This document shows positions 8,838 to 19,276 of a stretch of DNA of 61,427 nucleotides, piece after piece. Below the pieces are notes generated by a model. That model did not search any database, was not told the DNA's origin, and saw only the letters and a list, made by a program, of their open reading frames with translations. Every line of letters starts with the position of its first letter. The first letter of the stretch is position 1. Source of the DNA: Actinomycetota bacterium. Its GTDB lineage: Bacteria; Actinomycetota; Actinomycetes; Nanopelagicales; Nanopelagicaceae. The stretch is from contig JACSDF010000004.1 of assembly GCA_015660815.1 (NCBI GenBank), forward strand, positions 1 to 61,427, read 5' to 3'. Made by a program: the position numbers and the translations under genes.

Positions 8838-10028
8838 TTACTTTATTGCGCTTTGAAGTGCACTAACGCGATCGGTTCGCTCCCAAGAGAACTCTGGAAG
8901 TTCACGGCCAAAGTGGCCATAGGCGCTAGTCAGAGCGTAAATTGGACGAAGTAATTCCAGGTCGCGAATAATGGCAGCAGGGCGAAGATCAAATACTGAC
9001 ATCACCGCATCTTGAATTGAGGAGACTGGAACGCTTTCCGTTCCAAAAGTTTCGACAAATAAACCAACGGGTTGAGCTTTTCCAATTGCATAAGCCACTT
9101 GAACCTCGCATCGATGTGCAAGCCCTGCGGCAACTACGTTCTTAGCAACCCAACGCATTGCATAAGCTGCCGAACGATCTACTTTCGATGGATCTTTTCC
9201 GCTAAAAGCACCTCCACCATGTCGAGCCATACCGCCGTAGGTATCCACAATAATCTTTCGACCAGTTAAACCGGCATCTCCCATCGGACCACCAATAACA
9301 AAGCGACCAGTTGGGTTGATAAGAATTTTCATATCTTTTTGAGGTAGTTCGATTGTCGCCAAAATTGGTTTAATTACATACTCAATAACTTCTGGGGTCA
9401 GAGTTTTAACAACATCGACATCTTCAGCATGTTGACTCGAAATTACAACGGTATCAAGTGCAACTGCGCGATTGCCATGATATTCAATAGTGACCTGAGT
9501 CTTTCCATCTGGGCGAAGATATGCGAGCTCTCCTGATTTGCGAACTTTAGATAGTTGCTGGGCAAGAGCATGGGCCAACCAAATCGGTAGCGGCATCAAC
9601 TCTTTAGTGTCATCGCAGGCATAACCAAACATCAAACCTTGATCACCGGCGCCTTGTAAATCTAAAGGATCGGCACCCGCGGCGACTCGGTGCTCATAAG
9701 CATCGTTTACTCCCTGAGCAATATCTTGTGACTGTTGCCCAATCGAAATCGAAACACCGCAACTATTTCCATCAAAACCTTTATCCGAGGAGTCATACCC
9801 AATATTGAGCACGGTATCTCGAACAATCGTATTAACATCGGCATATCCATTTGTCGTGACTTCGCCAGCTACGTGAACTTGGCCCGTTGTAATCAGAGTT
9901 TCAACGGCTACACGGCTCTTACTATCCTGCGAGAGTAGTGAGTCAAGAACTGCATCTGAAATCGCATCGGCAATCTTGTCTGGATGACCTTCGGTTACTG
10001 ATTCTGAGGTAAAGAGGCGCTTTGACAT
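8838..10028 (-). CDS. metK: S-adenosylmethionine synthase
   Basis: MetK makes SAM from methionine and ATP. The signatures are intact: [19 protein letters not shown] at the N-terminus, [16 protein letters not shown] (hexapeptide signature 1) and [19 protein letters not shown] (phosphate-binding signature 2). Length is 396. The gene sits 4 bases after coaBC and 3 bases before priA. No SAM riboswitch is visible, and there is no room for one, so control presumably lies upstream in the operon. Confidence 0.98.
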   Translation of the reverse strand: MSKRLFTSESVTEGHPDKIADAISDAVLDSLLSQDSKSRVAVETLITTGQVHVAGEVTTNGYADVNTIVRDTVLNIGYDSSDKGFDGNSCGVSISIGQQSQDIAQGVNDAYEHRVAAGADPLDLQGAGDQGLMFGYACDDTKELMPLPIWLAHALAQQLSKVRKSGELAYLRPDGKTQVTIEYHGNRAVALDTVVISSQHAEDVDVVKTLTPEVIEYVIKPILATIELPQKDMKILINPTGRFVIGGPMGDAGLTGRKIIVDTYGGMARHGGGAFSGKDPSKVDRSAAYAMRWVAKNVVAAGLAHRCEVQVAYAIGKAQPVGLFVETFGTESVPVSSIQDAVMSVFDLRPAAIIRDLELLRPIYALTSAYGHFGRELPEFSWERTDRVSALQSAIK

Positions 10029-10032
10029 ATAT

Positions 10033-11217
10033 TTAACCTAACTGCCGGATGGCGTGATCAAGGAGAAGATTTGCGAGAGCGTCTTTGGAGACTTCCTTGA
10101 GCGCTATATGCGCACCGGTGCGCGTAATAATCATACCCTGCGTCGTATCTTTTCCAAAAATAGCCCCACCGCTGACATCATTAACATAAATAACATCAAG
10201 ACCCTTCGCAGTTAACTTAGCCGAAGCCGATGCAATAAGCTCGCTTGTTTCAGCGGCAAAACCAATCATGACTTGATTCGTTTTGATGGCCGATAAGCTC
10301 GCTAATAAATCAGGTGTTGCTTCAAGTTCAATAACGTCTAACTGATTCTTCTTAATCTTTTCAGAGTATTGATGCAGAGGTCTTGCATCTGCAACCGCTG
10401 CCGCCATCACAAGAATGTCGCATGTGGAAAATTCAAGCGACAAAGCCTGACCCATCTCTTTCGCACTTTCAACGTGGGTTACTTCAACACCTGACAAGTG
10501 AGATGTATCGGTATTTGCCGCAATGAGGTGAACGTGAGCGCCGCGCAAAACCGCCGCTTTAGCGATTGCTAACGCCTGCTTTCCAGAGGAGCGGTTACCG
10601 ATAAATCGAACTGGGTCAATAGCCTCTCTCGTGCCGCCGCCGGTGACTAAAACGCGCTTTCCAAGCAGGTCTTGTGTATGTCCAGTTAATGCATCGAAGA
10701 GCTCAATTATCGCGGCGCTCTCCGGAAACCTTCCCTGACCTGAATCACTCCCAGTTAGCCGTCCGACATCTGGCTCCATGACGGTAAAGCCACGCTCTCG
10801 GAGAAGCGCGACATTTGCCACTGTGGATGCGGCCGTCCACATCGATGGATGCATCGCAGGAACTATGAGAATAGGTGTTTGTGCAGCCAAAACAAGAGAG
10901 GTCAATAGATCATCGGCCCGTCCCCCAGCAATTCGAGCGATTAAATCAGCGGTGGCAGGGGCGATTAGAATAAAATCTGCGCTTTGGGCGATCGAAATAT
11001 GAGAGACCTCATGAACGTTCTCCCACATTTGCGTAAAAACCGGACGGCCAGAGAGTGCGGCCCAGGTAGCTGCGCCGACAAAGTTGAGCGAGGATGGAGT
11101 TGGAACAACGGTTAGCGAATAGCCACGATCTTGTAGGCGACGGAGAAGATCACAGGATTTATATGCAGCTATCCCTGCGCCGACACCGAGAACTACCTCA
11201 CGCGATGCGCCTGACAT
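10033..11217 (-). CDS. coaBC: bifunctional phosphopantothenoylcysteine decarboxylase/synthase
   Basis: This protein catalyses two coenzyme A steps: ligation of cysteine to phosphopantothenate and decarboxylation of the product. The flavin-dependent CoaC domain (residues 1-185) has [32 protein letters not shown] and PAMHPSMW. Histidine replaces the asparagine of the common PxMNxxMW motif, which as I recall also occurs in other actinobacteria. The CoaB domain starts near [21 protein letters not shown] and has [15 protein letters not shown] and the KIKK segment. It lies between rpoZ and metK, as in relatives. Confidence 0.95.
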   Translation of the reverse strand: MSGASREVVLGVGAGIAAYKSCDLLRRLQDRGYSLTVVPTPSSLNFVGAATWAALSGRPVFTQMWENVHEVSHISIAQSADFILIAPATADLIARIAGGRADDLLTSLVLAAQTPILIVPAMHPSMWTAASTVANVALLRERGFTVMEPDVGRLTGSDSGQGRFPESAAIIELFDALTGHTQDLLGKRVLVTGGGTREAIDPVRFIGNRSSGKQALAIAKAAVLRGAHVHLIAANTDTSHLSGVEVTHVESAKEMGQALSLEFSTCDILVMAAAVADARPLHQYSEKIKKNQLDVIELEATPDLLASLSAIKTNQVMIGFAAETSELIASASAKLTAKGLDVIYVNDVSGGAIFGKDTTQGMIITRTGAHIALKEVSKDALANLLLDHAIRQLG

Positions 11218-11229
11218 GGTTTTAGTGAG

Positions 11230-11481
11230 TTATGAAGCGGTTGGTTCTAAATTTTCGATAGTTAATAAGCCTTCGTTAATCTCGCGAAGTGCGATAGACA
11301 ACGGCTTTTCATGAACATGTGTCTCAACGAGAGGTCCTACGTACTCAAGAAGACCCTCTCCAAGTTGGGAGTAATACGCGTTAATCTGGCGTGCGCGCTT
11401 TGCGGCATAGAGTACGAGGCTGTACTTAGAGCCACTTTTTTCTAGAAGCTCATCAATTGGTGGATTTGTAATGCCATCCAT
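11230..11481 (-). CDS. rpoZ: RNA polymerase omega subunit
   Basis: An 83-residue omega subunit that assists RNA polymerase assembly by clamping beta prime. The core [20 protein letters not shown] matches the conserved omega helix region, and [15 protein letters not shown] the C-terminal helix. A GGGGA ribosome binding site precedes ATG 11481. It follows gmk by 35 bases, the standard gmk-rpoZ pairing. Confidence 0.93.
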   Translation of the reverse strand: MDGITNPPIDELLEKSGSKYSLVLYAAKRARQINAYYSQLGEGLLEYVGPLVETHVHEKPLSIALREINEGLLTIENLEPTAS

Positions 11482-11516
11482 AGTTATCCCCGCTCATATT
11501 TTTTACGCTCATGTGG

Positions 11517-12389
11517 TCAAGAGGTCAATGCTATCAGTTCTTCCACAACCCGCTCGACTGTGTCGTTAACGATCACCACATCGAAAAATGAGGCTGCAGC
11601 AAGCTCATCCTGGGCTAGCTGTAAACGCTCGGCCCGTCGCGAAGGTGCATCGGTTCCGCGGCCCTCTAATCGGGCAACTAACTCCTCCCACGTAGGTGGC
11701 TCAAGGAATACAAGAACTGCCTGATTGGCGTGGGACTTTACCTGTTTGGCACCCTCAATCTCAATCTCCAACAGGACGTTGCGGCCAGCCAACAAGGCCT
11801 CTTCAACTGCAGCTCGCGGAGTTCCATATCGGTTTCCAGCAAACTCGGCCCACTCCAGAAACTCATCACCCCGGACTCTTCGAGAGAACTCCTCGTCAGA
11901 GATAAAGAAATAGTCAACGCCATCATGCTCATTTGAACGAGGTGCACGAGTAGTCGCTGAGATGCTAACCCAAAAATCTCCAGATTTTCGCAAGCGTGTA
12001 GCCACAGTGCTTTTTCCAACTCCCCCAGGTCCGGATAAAACGAGGAGTTTTCCAGCTTTGGCCGCGTGTGAGCTCTTCATAAATTCGCTCCTCAGCTCTT
12101 TAATTTGATGGCGACCAAGGCCGGCAATCCTGCGATTGGGCGAAATATTCAATCGCTGCATCAAGGCACTTGCACGAACTTTACCAACTCCGGTTAACGC
12201 CTCTAAAAGTTCCCGAACGCGCATCTTGGCTACGGCATCCTCATTAGCTGCAATCTCCAGAACCGTATCAATTGAGAACTCGCCTCGCTTTATTTTTGAT
12301 TTTATTTCAGCACGGCGTTTGCGAGACTGCGCGGCTTTGGCAAGGGCGGCCATCCGCGCTTCGGGAGAGAGTTGTGGAGGTGCGCCCAT
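11517..12389 (-). CDS. gmk: fusion of actinobacterial IHF (mIHF) and guanylate kinase
   Basis: One 290-residue frame covers two proteins that are separate neighbours in most actinobacteria. Residues 1-103 match mIHF, the essential nucleoid-associated DNA-binding protein: QLSPEARMAALAKAAQSRK, KIKRGEF, then the helix-hairpin-helix GVGKVRASALMQRL and RRIAGLGRHQIKEL. From residue 114 guanylate kinase follows (GMP + ATP to GDP + ADP), with P-loop GPGGVGKST at 120-128, SATTRAPRSNEHDGVDY and LLEIEIEGAKQV. M104 is preceded by GAGGAG with 7-base spacing (12088-12093), so a free 187-residue kinase could also be made. Whether the fused form accumulates is unknown. Confidence 0.93.
   Translation of the reverse strand: MGAPPQLSPEARMAALAKAAQSRKRRAEIKSKIKRGEFSIDTVLEIAANEDAVAKMRVRELLEALTGVGKVRASALMQRLNISPNRRIAGLGRHQIKELRSEFMKSSHAAKAGKLLVLSGPGGVGKSTVATRLRKSGDFWVSISATTRAPRSNEHDGVDYFFISDEEFSRRVRGDEFLEWAEFAGNRYGTPRAAVEEALLAGRNVLLEIEIEGAKQVKSHANQAVLVFLEPPTWEELVARLEGRGTDAPSRRAERLQLAQDELAAASFFDVVIVNDTVERVVEELIALTS
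12088..12093 (-). promoter_or_regulatory. internal ribosome binding site for a stand-alone guanylate kinase
   Basis: GAGGAG on the minus strand, 7 bases before the in-frame ATG at 12080-12078, inside the mIHF-Gmk frame. The spacing is ideal and the protein from this ATG would have the normal guanylate kinase length. Confidence 0.55.
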
Positions 12390-12417
12390 GGAATAAATCT
12401 AACTTACAAAACTAAAA

Positions 12418-13122
12418 TCAACGAAGTTGCTCGGCAATTTCAACTGCCCGCTCACGCATTGCACCAGCGCCATTAACCCACTCTCCTGTTATGGGTCTTC
12501 CGATTACGACAAAATTAGCCCCTCGTTCAATTGCTTGTTGAGGAGTCAAAGTACGGACTTGATCATCGGCTGGTGCTCCATTACTAGGACGAACACCTGG
12601 AGTAATAATCGTTACGTCATTACCAAGGGCGGTGCGGATATCTATTATTTCAAGGGGAGAACAAACGATTGCTCGCGCGCCGGCTTCAACTGCGAGTGTG
12701 GCTAATTTAACTGCACTCACCGCTGCATTTTCTTTGAATCCGACTTCTTGAACATCTTTTTCAGACAGAGATGTCAATATGGTTACACCCGTGACAAAGG
12801 TAGTTGGGACTGCTTCAACGGCCGCGGTAATCATTGCACGACCGCCAGATGCATGAACCGTTAAATACTTAGGGTGTAGTGATGAAAGTGCAAGCGCTGC
12901 CGAACTCACGGTATGCGGAATATCGTGGAGCTTTAAATCAAGAAAAATATCAGAGTCCGTGTGATCAAGAACTCTCTTTACTCCATCTCGGCCAAAAGTT
13001 AGATAGAACTCCAAACCCAACTTATAAACAGAGACAACCCCTTGTGTAGCTTTTATCCATCCAAGCGCAGTCTCTAGATCTGGAGTATCAAGAGCTAAAA
13101 CTATTGGCGCCTTCATCTCCAT
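12418..13122 (-). CDS. pyrF: orotidine 5'-phosphate decarboxylase, bacterial short type
   Basis: PyrF converts OMP to UMP, the last de novo pyrimidine step. The catalytic tetrad region DLKLHDIPHT and the phosphate-binding end VIGRPITG are present. The pattern is that of the E. coli/Bacillus-type enzyme and not the longer type found in mycobacteria and streptomycetes. The frame extends upstream to 13155, but ATG 13122 shares a base with the pyrD stop (TAATG), starts MEMKAPIVLALDTPD and has GGAGAT upstream. It gives 234 residues. Confidence 0.95.
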   Translation of the reverse strand: MEMKAPIVLALDTPDLETALGWIKATQGVVSVYKLGLEFYLTFGRDGVKRVLDHTDSDIFLDLKLHDIPHTVSSAALALSSLHPKYLTVHASGGRAMITAAVEAVPTTFVTGVTILTSLSEKDVQEVGFKENAAVSAVKLATLAVEAGARAIVCSPLEIIDIRTALGNDVTIITPGVRPSNGAPADDQVRTLTPQQAIERGANFVVIGRPITGEWVNGAGAMRERAVEIAEQLR

Positions 13123-14066
13123 TATTGCTGATCTCCTACAGGACGATGGGCACATCCAATTGCTCCCTGGAGAGATTCAAAACCTTTAAGCCGCAACAAC
13201 TCTCTTAATTCACTTTGTATCGACACGAGCGCTGTCGGATTTGTAAAGCTCGCGGTGCCAATAGATACCGCACTTGCTCCAGCGGCAATCATTTCGAGTG
13301 CATCTCGGCCAGTTGAGATTCCTCCCATTCCTAATATGGGAGTTTTCGGCAAAGCAGCATGAACTTGATACACGGCGCGCACTGCAATGGGCCTGATTGC
13401 AGGACCTGAAAGACCGCCAGTCTTGCCACCTAAATGCGGACGCATCGTATCTAAATTTATAACCATTCCAAGAACGGTGTTAATCAAGGCTAAAGCATCG
13501 GCTCCAGCATCAACAACGCCTTGTGCGATTGCAACTATATCTGTGACATCGGGTGATAGTTTGGCAATAATCGGAATTTCGCCACCTATCGCGCGACGAA
13601 CGCCATCAATTACTCTGCGTGAAGCATCAGGGTCACAAGCAAATACAAGTCCACGGTTATCAACATTTGGACAGGAGATATTTACTTCGAGCGCACTAAT
13701 TCCGGCAACGGATCGCAACTTGCGAGCAAGAGTTGCATACTCTTCAACGGTTTCTCCTGCAATTGAAACGATAATTCGCGCTTTTTGCTCTATTAAGTAA
13801 GGAATATCATTAGCTATAAATACATCGATACCTGGTCCTTGTAAACCAATTGAATTGAGCATGCCGCTTGGTGTCTCAGCCATTCGTGGGGTTGGTCTTC
13901 CAGTGCGAGCTTTGCTCATAATAGATTTTGTGACTACTCCACCAATGTCGTGAAGTGGGAAAAATTGAGCTAATTCGCGTCCTGAGCTTGCACATCCACT
14001 TGCCGTAAATATTGGCGATGGAAACCAAGCATTTCCAATTGTTGTTGAAAAATCTAGTTCATTCAT
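13122..14066 (-). CDS. pyrD: dihydroorotate dehydrogenase, class 1B catalytic subunit
   Basis: PyrD oxidises dihydroorotate to orotate using FMN. Visible motifs are FTASGCASSGRELAQF, LNSIGLQGPGID, EVNISCPNVDNRG with the class 1 catalytic cysteine, LALINTVLGM and GMGGISTGRDALEMI. Class 1B is inferred from the catalytic cysteine and the directly coupled pyrK, so electrons should pass to NAD. The frame extends to 14129, but ATG 14066 (MNELDFSTTIGN) overlaps the pyrK stop as ATGA and is the natural start, giving 314 residues. Confidence 0.95.
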   Translation of the reverse strand: MNELDFSTTIGNAWFPSPIFTASGCASSGRELAQFFPLHDIGGVVTKSIMSKARTGRPTPRMAETPSGMLNSIGLQGPGIDVFIANDIPYLIEQKARIIVSIAGETVEEYATLARKLRSVAGISALEVNISCPNVDNRGLVFACDPDASRRVIDGVRRAIGGEIPIIAKLSPDVTDIVAIAQGVVDAGADALALINTVLGMVINLDTMRPHLGGKTGGLSGPAIRPIAVRAVYQVHAALPKTPILGMGGISTGRDALEMIAAGASAVSIGTASFTNPTALVSIQSELRELLRLKGFESLQGAIGCAHRPVGDQQ

Positions 14067-14899
14067 AGTACCTGACCAACTTTTTCCCACGCCACTGTAG
14101 AGCCATCCATAACTGGACCATCTATACAAGACCGAAGCATCGAGAGATTTCCTGCCTCATCTTTTACCGGCAAGACACATGTCATGCAGATCCCAATTCC
14201 ACATGCCATCGACTCCTCCACTGCGCATTGATGAATAACATCGGTACCAGTTGTAATCTCATTGATGGCCGCCAACATCGGCATCGGACCACATGAATAA
14301 ACCACCGCTATATCCAAATCCTCTATTAGAGATTTGATGGGATCGGTTACTCGACCTAGCTGACCCATAGATCCATCTTCCGTAAAAATTCGAAGCGAAT
14401 TAACTGCTCGTTTACCCTCCATTGGCGCATAAATTTTGCCTGCTGTACTTGCTCCTAATAACATATCAACGCGACAACCTCGGGCATGTAATACCTCAGC
14501 CAGACCAAAAAGAGGCGCCGATCCATATCCACCACCAACCAGAAGTACCTGTACAGGTTCAGTTGGAATTCCGAATGCAGTTCCAAGCGGGACAACTACA
14601 TCTAAAACCGCTCCCTCGCCTTGCGCGCATAGCCACTTACTTCCGGAGCCATGTGGGGCAACTATCAACTCCATTGTTCCACCAAAAGATGAACTCTCTG
14701 AAACACGCGAGATCGCAAAAGCGCGGCGAAGCACCATTCGCGAACTTTCCCCTCCAACACTTATTGCCACAAAGTTTCCCGGTCTACATTGATTGGCGAT
14801 TTCACCGATACTAATAATGAGTTGGTGATACTGCCCAACGCGTTTGTTACCAACTAAAGTTGCTCTAATCTGAACGGCAGCTTTATTTATTGTCGCCAT
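14063..14899 (-). CDS. pyrK: dihydroorotate dehydrogenase electron transfer subunit
   Basis: PyrK carries FAD and a 2Fe-2S cluster and passes electrons from PyrD to NAD. The FAD-binding region RMVLRRAFAISRV and the NAD-binding LLVGGGYGSAPLFGLAE are seen, followed by the cluster cysteines in ESMACGIGICMTC and a later SCIDGPV. It is 278 residues long. The ATGA overlap with pyrD suggests equimolar synthesis of the PyrD-PyrK complex. Bifidobacteria also use this pair, while mycobacteria use a quinone-linked PyrD. Confidence 0.94.
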   Translation of the reverse strand: MATINKAAVQIRATLVGNKRVGQYHQLIISIGEIANQCRPGNFVAISVGGESSRMVLRRAFAISRVSESSSFGGTMELIVAPHGSGSKWLCAQGEGAVLDVVVPLGTAFGIPTEPVQVLLVGGGYGSAPLFGLAEVLHARGCRVDMLLGASTAGKIYAPMEGKRAVNSLRIFTEDGSMGQLGRVTDPIKSLIEDLDIAVVYSCGPMPMLAAINEITTGTDVIHQCAVEESMACGIGICMTCVLPVKDEAGNLSMLRSCIDGPVMDGSTVAWEKVGQVL

Positions 14900-14900
14900 C

Positions 14901-17900
14901 TTATGAAAGCCATTCCTGTAGAGATTTTATAGATAGTTCATTGGATTGAAGAAAACGAACCCCTTCAACCGCGGCGTTAAACCCAGCGGTCGTTGTAATA
15001 ATTGGGATTGAACGTTGCACCGCCGCAGTGCGAATTAGCCAACCATCGGCTCTAGTACCACGACCAACAGGAGTATTGATCACCAAGTTGATTTCTCCAG
15101 CATTAATGATTTCAACGATAGTGCGCTCACCCATTGGACCTGATCCATCTGAGTTTTTACGAACTGGAATTGAATATATTCCGTGTTGGGCAAGAAACTC
15201 AGAAGTACCTTGAGTTGCCAGAACTCTAAAACCACAATCGATTAATCCAGCCGCTGGCGCCACACCCGATAACTTATCTTTATCGGCGAGGGAGATGAAA
15301 ACCGTCCCAGCTTTTGGAAGTGGACCAAAGGCCGCGATCTGAGATTTGGCATAACTTTCGCCAAATCCCGGAGAGATTCCCATTACTTCACCCGTTGAAC
15401 GCATCTCAGGACCTAAGATCGAATCAACACCTCGTCCATCTGTACGCCGAAAACGATTCCACGGCAAGACCGCCTCTTTCACACTTACTCCCCTAGCAAC
15501 GCCATCTCCCGTTGCTGGCAGAAGTCCTTCGTTGCGCAGTTCGGCAATTGTTGTCCCGAGCGCGATACGCGCGGCAGCTTTGGCCAGTGCAACGCCAGTG
15601 GCTTTGCTTACAAACGGCACAGTTCGTGATGCTCTGGGATTAGCCTCCAAGACATAAAGAATGTCATCGGCAATTGCAAATTGAATATTAATCAAACCAA
15701 GAACGCCGACGCTATGCGCAAGTTTATAAGTCGCCGATTTAATTGCCTCTAACTGAGAAGAAGTTATGGTCATTGAAGGTAGAACACAAGCGCTGTCTCC
15801 ACTATGAATACCTGCCTCTTCAATATGCTCCATAACTCCGCCAAGAAAGAGTTCAGTTCCATCAAAAAGAGCATCGACATCTACTTCAACTGCACTATCT
15901 AAAAAGCGATCTACCAATACGGGATGATCTGGAGTTATGTCTGTGGCTCTAGTAATGAAGCCACCCAACGCTTCATCATCATAAACAATCTCCATTCCTC
16001 GACCGCCTAAAACAAATGACGGACGCACTAACACTGGATACCCAATTCGCGTTGCGATTCTCTTTGCCTCTAACTCTGATGAAGCCATCCCAAACTCAGG
16101 AGCATTAAGGTTTTGTTCCAATAAAATTTTTCCAAATGCGCCACGCTCTTCAGCTAAATTAATTGCTTCTGGACTCGTTCCAAGAATTGTAACTCCATTG
16201 GCTTTCAAATCCGCTGCTAATCCCAGAGGGGTCTGACCACCCAGTTGAGTAATTACTCCCAATAAAGGACCTGCAAGGGTCTCTGCGTGGACCACTTCTA
16301 AGACATCCTCTAAAGTCAGAGGCTCAAAATAGAGTCTATTGCTTGTGTCGTAATCGGTCGAAACTGTTTCAGGATTGCAGTTAATCATAATTGTTTCAAA
16401 ACCTGCCTCACGGAGTGCGAATGAGGCATGAACGCATGAATAATCAAACTCTATTCCCTGACCTATACGATTTGGCCCGCTACCTAAAATAATAACGGCC
16501 GGCGTACTTCTGGTTCGAACTTCACTCTCTTCCTCGTAGCTGGAATAATGGTAAGGAGTAAATGCCTCAAACTCTGCAGCACATGTATCAACGGTTTTAT
16601 ACACTGGTCGAATAGATAGATGATGACGTGCGCGACGTACTTCATCCTCAGTGATTCCTCGAAGCGATGCAATTTGATTATCTGAAAATCCCGTCGATTT
16701 AGCCGATTTCAAAAGATTTGCACTGAGTTCGCCGGGTTGGGCAATCAACGCAGCTTGTTCATTTATAACTTCAATCTGTCGCAAGAACCAAGGATCTATT
16801 TTGCTGGCTTCGAATACTTGATCGATTCGCGCTCCACCCCACAAGGCGCGCTGAACTTGCTGCAAGCGATACTCAGTTGGCGTTCGCATTGCGTGTAAAA
16901 GCGCATCTTTTTCGCTCTCATTCACACTAGGCCAAGTGAAAATAGCCTCTTTACGCTCTAAAGATCGAAGCGCTTTCATCAACGCCTCTGAGAAGGAGCG
17001 GCCTATAGCCATCGCCTCTCCTACGCTTTTCATCGTGGTGGTCAGTCGCGGATCTGCATCCGCGAACTTTTCAAAGGCAAATCGCGGAACTTTGACAACC
17101 ACATAGTCCAAAGTTGGTTCAAAAGAGGCAGGAGTAACTTTGGTGATGTCGTTGTCTATCTCATCCAATGTGTAACCGATCGCTAACTTAGTTGCAATCT
17201 TGGCGATTGGAAAACCAGTGGCTTTCGAAGCAAGTGCGCTCGAACGAGAAACCCGCGGATTCATTTCAATAACTAAAATTCTGCCATTCACTGGATTCAC
17301 CGCGAATTGAATATTGCATCCTCCAGTCTCAACGCCAACTTCTCGAATAATGTCGAGTGATAAATTGCGCAGTTTCTGATATTCAACATCCGTCAAAGTC
17401 ATAGCAGGAGCCACGGTTATAGAATCACCGGTATGAACACCCATGGGATCAATGTTTTCTATGCTGCACACAATAACGACGTTGTCTTTGTGATCTCGCA
17501 TAACCTCTAGTTCATACTCTTTCCAGCCAATAATTGATTCTTCCAACAGAACTTCAGAGGTTGGACTGTAACGAAGACCCGCTCCAGCAATCTGTTCCAG
17601 TTCATTTCTATCGAAGGCAATTCCGGATCCAAGCCCACCCATTGTAAAAGATGGACGAACAACGACTGGATAATTCAAACTTTCAACGGCTGAAAAGATT
17701 TCTGGCATTGAATGGCAGATGATCGAGAGCGCTGACTCTCCACCAATTTTTGCCACAATATCTCGGAAAAGTTCGCGGTTTTCTCCACGATTTATTGCGG
17801 CAACATCGGCGCCAATTAAACGAACACCATATTTAGAAAGGGTGCCTCGTTGAAACAATTCGATTGCAGCATTGAGTGCAGTCTGACCACCTAAAGTTGC

Positions 17901-18161
17901 CAGCACTGCATCTGGCTTTTCATGAGCAATAATCTTTTCAATAATTTCAGGAGTGATCGGTTCGATATACGTTGCATCGGCGAATTCGGGATCCGTCATA
18001 ATTGTTGCAGGGTTTGAGTTTACGAGAATTACTCGAATTCCCTCTTCGCGCAAAACACGACATGCTTGAGTGCCTGAATAATCAAACTCACATGCTTGTC
18101 CAATAACTATTGGACCGCTTCCAATTACAAGTACTGACTTAATGGATACGTCTAGAGGCAT
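14901..18161 (-). CDS. carB: carbamoyl-phosphate synthase large subunit
   Basis: CarB makes carbamoyl phosphate from ammonia (supplied by CarA), bicarbonate and two ATP, feeding pyrimidines and arginine. The 1086-residue protein has two ATP-grasp halves. The first begins [20 protein letters not shown] and contains [12 protein letters not shown]. The second begins [20 protein letters not shown] and contains [12 protein letters not shown]. The C-terminal MGS-like allosteric domain has [20 protein letters not shown]. It is complete and abuts carA by one base. Confidence 0.98.
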   Translation of the reverse strand: MPLDVSIKSVLVIGSGPIVIGQACEFDYSGTQACRVLREEGIRVILVNSNPATIMTDPEFADATYIEPITPEIIEKIIAHEKPDAVLATLGGQTALNAAIELFQRGTLSKYGVRLIGADVAAINRGENRELFRDIVAKIGGESALSIICHSMPEIFSAVESLNYPVVVRPSFTMGGLGSGIAFDRNELEQIAGAGLRYSPTSEVLLEESIIGWKEYELEVMRDHKDNVVIVCSIENIDPMGVHTGDSITVAPAMTLTDVEYQKLRNLSLDIIREVGVETGGCNIQFAVNPVNGRILVIEMNPRVSRSSALASKATGFPIAKIATKLAIGYTLDEIDNDITKVTPASFEPTLDYVVVKVPRFAFEKFADADPRLTTTMKSVGEAMAIGRSFSEALMKALRSLERKEAIFTWPSVNESEKDALLHAMRTPTEYRLQQVQRALWGGARIDQVFEASKIDPWFLRQIEVINEQAALIAQPGELSANLLKSAKSTGFSDNQIASLRGITEDEVRRARHHLSIRPVYKTVDTCAAEFEAFTPYHYSSYEEESEVRTRSTPAVIILGSGPNRIGQGIEFDYSCVHASFALREAGFETIMINCNPETVSTDYDTSNRLYFEPLTLEDVLEVVHAETLAGPLLGVITQLGGQTPLGLAADLKANGVTILGTSPEAINLAEERGAFGKILLEQNLNAPEFGMASSELEAKRIATRIGYPVLVRPSFVLGGRGMEIVYDDEALGGFITRATDITPDHPVLVDRFLDSAVEVDVDALFDGTELFLGGVMEHIEEAGIHSGDSACVLPSMTITSSQLEAIKSATYKLAHSVGVLGLINIQFAIADDILYVLEANPRASRTVPFVSKATGVALAKAAARIALGTTIAELRNEGLLPATGDGVARGVSVKEAVLPWNRFRRTDGRGVDSILGPEMRSTGEVMGISPGFGESYAKSQIAAFGPLPKAGTVFISLADKDKLSGVAPAAGLIDCGFRVLATQGTSEFLAQHGIYSIPVRKNSDGSGPMGERTIVEIINAGEINLVINTPVGRGTRADGWLIRTAAVQRSIPIITTTAGFNAAVEGVRFLQSNELSIKSLQEWLS

Positions 18162-19276
18162 CAGGCACGTACTTTCATACTCATCAAATCAACGAAACGG
18201 TCGAAGAGATAAGCCGCATCGTGTGGACCTGCCGCCGCTTCTGGGTGGTATTGAACTGAAAAAGCTGGGCGATCTAACAGTTGTAAACCCTCCACGACTC
18301 CATCATTGAGAGATATATGAGTGACTTCTCCCTCACCGTATACGGTTGAAAACTTTGCATCACTCGGTGCTTTGAGCGCAAAGCCATGATTATGCGATGT
18401 GATCTCTACTTTGCCGGTGTTTTTATCTAAAACTGGTTGGTTAATACCTCGGTGGCCAAAATCCAACTTGTATGTTTCAAAACCGAGGGCTCTACCTAAT
18501 ATCTGATGTCCGAAACAGATTCCAAAAATGGGAATTTCCTTAAGGAGCAGAGCTCTTACAAGCTCTATGGCATCCACCATTGTGGCAGGGTCCCCTGGGC
18601 CATTGGATAGAAACACGCCATCGGGTCTTATTTCGAGAATCTCATCGAGAGTTGAGTTGTATGGAAGTACATGAACTTCAACGCCTCTCTCTGCTAAAGC
18701 TCGAGGTGTTGCAGCTTTGATACCCAAATCCAAAGCAGCAACAACAAACCTCTTTGGTCCGATCGCTGGAACAATATATGGAATCGGAGTCGAAACATCG
18801 GCAACTAGAAAGGCTCCTGACATCATTTCAATCTTTCGAACTTCGACGACCATTTCTTCGCGAGTTAGATCTAAGTTAGAAAAGATTCCTACACGCATCG
18901 ATCCTCGATCACGTAAATGACGAGTGATTGCGCGCGTGTCCACGCCCTGAATTCCTACTATCTCCTGAGCAATTAGCTCACTTTCCAAATCACTTTCGCT
19001 TCGCCAGTTCGAAGATAGCGTTGAAGGATTACGTACGACAAAGCCAGCGACCCAAATTTTCTTTGATTCATTATCTAAAGAGTTGACACCAGTGTTACCA
19101 ATATGAGGCGCAGTCATAACAACTATCTGTTTGTGGTACGAGGGGTCGGTTAAAGTCTCCTGATAGCCGGTCATACCAGTTTGAAATACCGCTTCACCAA
19201 AGCTCTTCCCAGTGGCACCCCAGGCTGTACCCTCAAATATCCGACCATCATCTAAAACTAAAAACGCACCGCTCAT
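18161..19276 (-). CDS. carA: carbamoyl-phosphate synthase small (glutaminase) subunit
   Basis: CarA releases ammonia from glutamine for CarB. The N-terminal domain starts [20 protein letters not shown]. The class I glutamine amidotransferase domain has the nucleophile in [14 protein letters not shown] and the catalytic His-Glu in [12 protein letters not shown]. Length is 371. Its start overlaps the pyrC stop by 4 bases, and its end overlaps the carB start by one. Confidence 0.98.
   Translation of the reverse strand: MSGAFLVLDDGRIFEGTAWGATGKSFGEAVFQTGMTGYQETLTDPSYHKQIVVMTAPHIGNTGVNSLDNESKKIWVAGFVVRNPSTLSSNWRSESDLESELIAQEIVGIQGVDTRAITRHLRDRGSMRVGIFSNLDLTREEMVVEVRKIEMMSGAFLVADVSTPIPYIVPAIGPKRFVVAALDLGIKAATPRALAERGVEVHVLPYNSTLDEILEIRPDGVFLSNGPGDPATMVDAIELVRALLLKEIPIFGICFGHQILGRALGFETYKLDFGHRGINQPVLDKNTGKVEITSHNHGFALKAPSDAKFSTVYGEGEVTHISLNDGVVEGLQLLDRPAFSVQYHPEAAAGPHDAAYLFDRFVDLMSMKVRA

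Noticed and set aside
8835-10060. SAM riboswitch for metK
   Set aside because: metK lies 4 bases after coaBC, which leaves no leader, and no riboswitch-like fold is visible.
10833-10868. Altered PxMNxxMW motif (PAMHPSMW) in coaBC as a sign of inactivation
   Set aside because: As I recall, histidine at this position also occurs in other actinobacterial CoaBC proteins, and the rest of both domains is intact.
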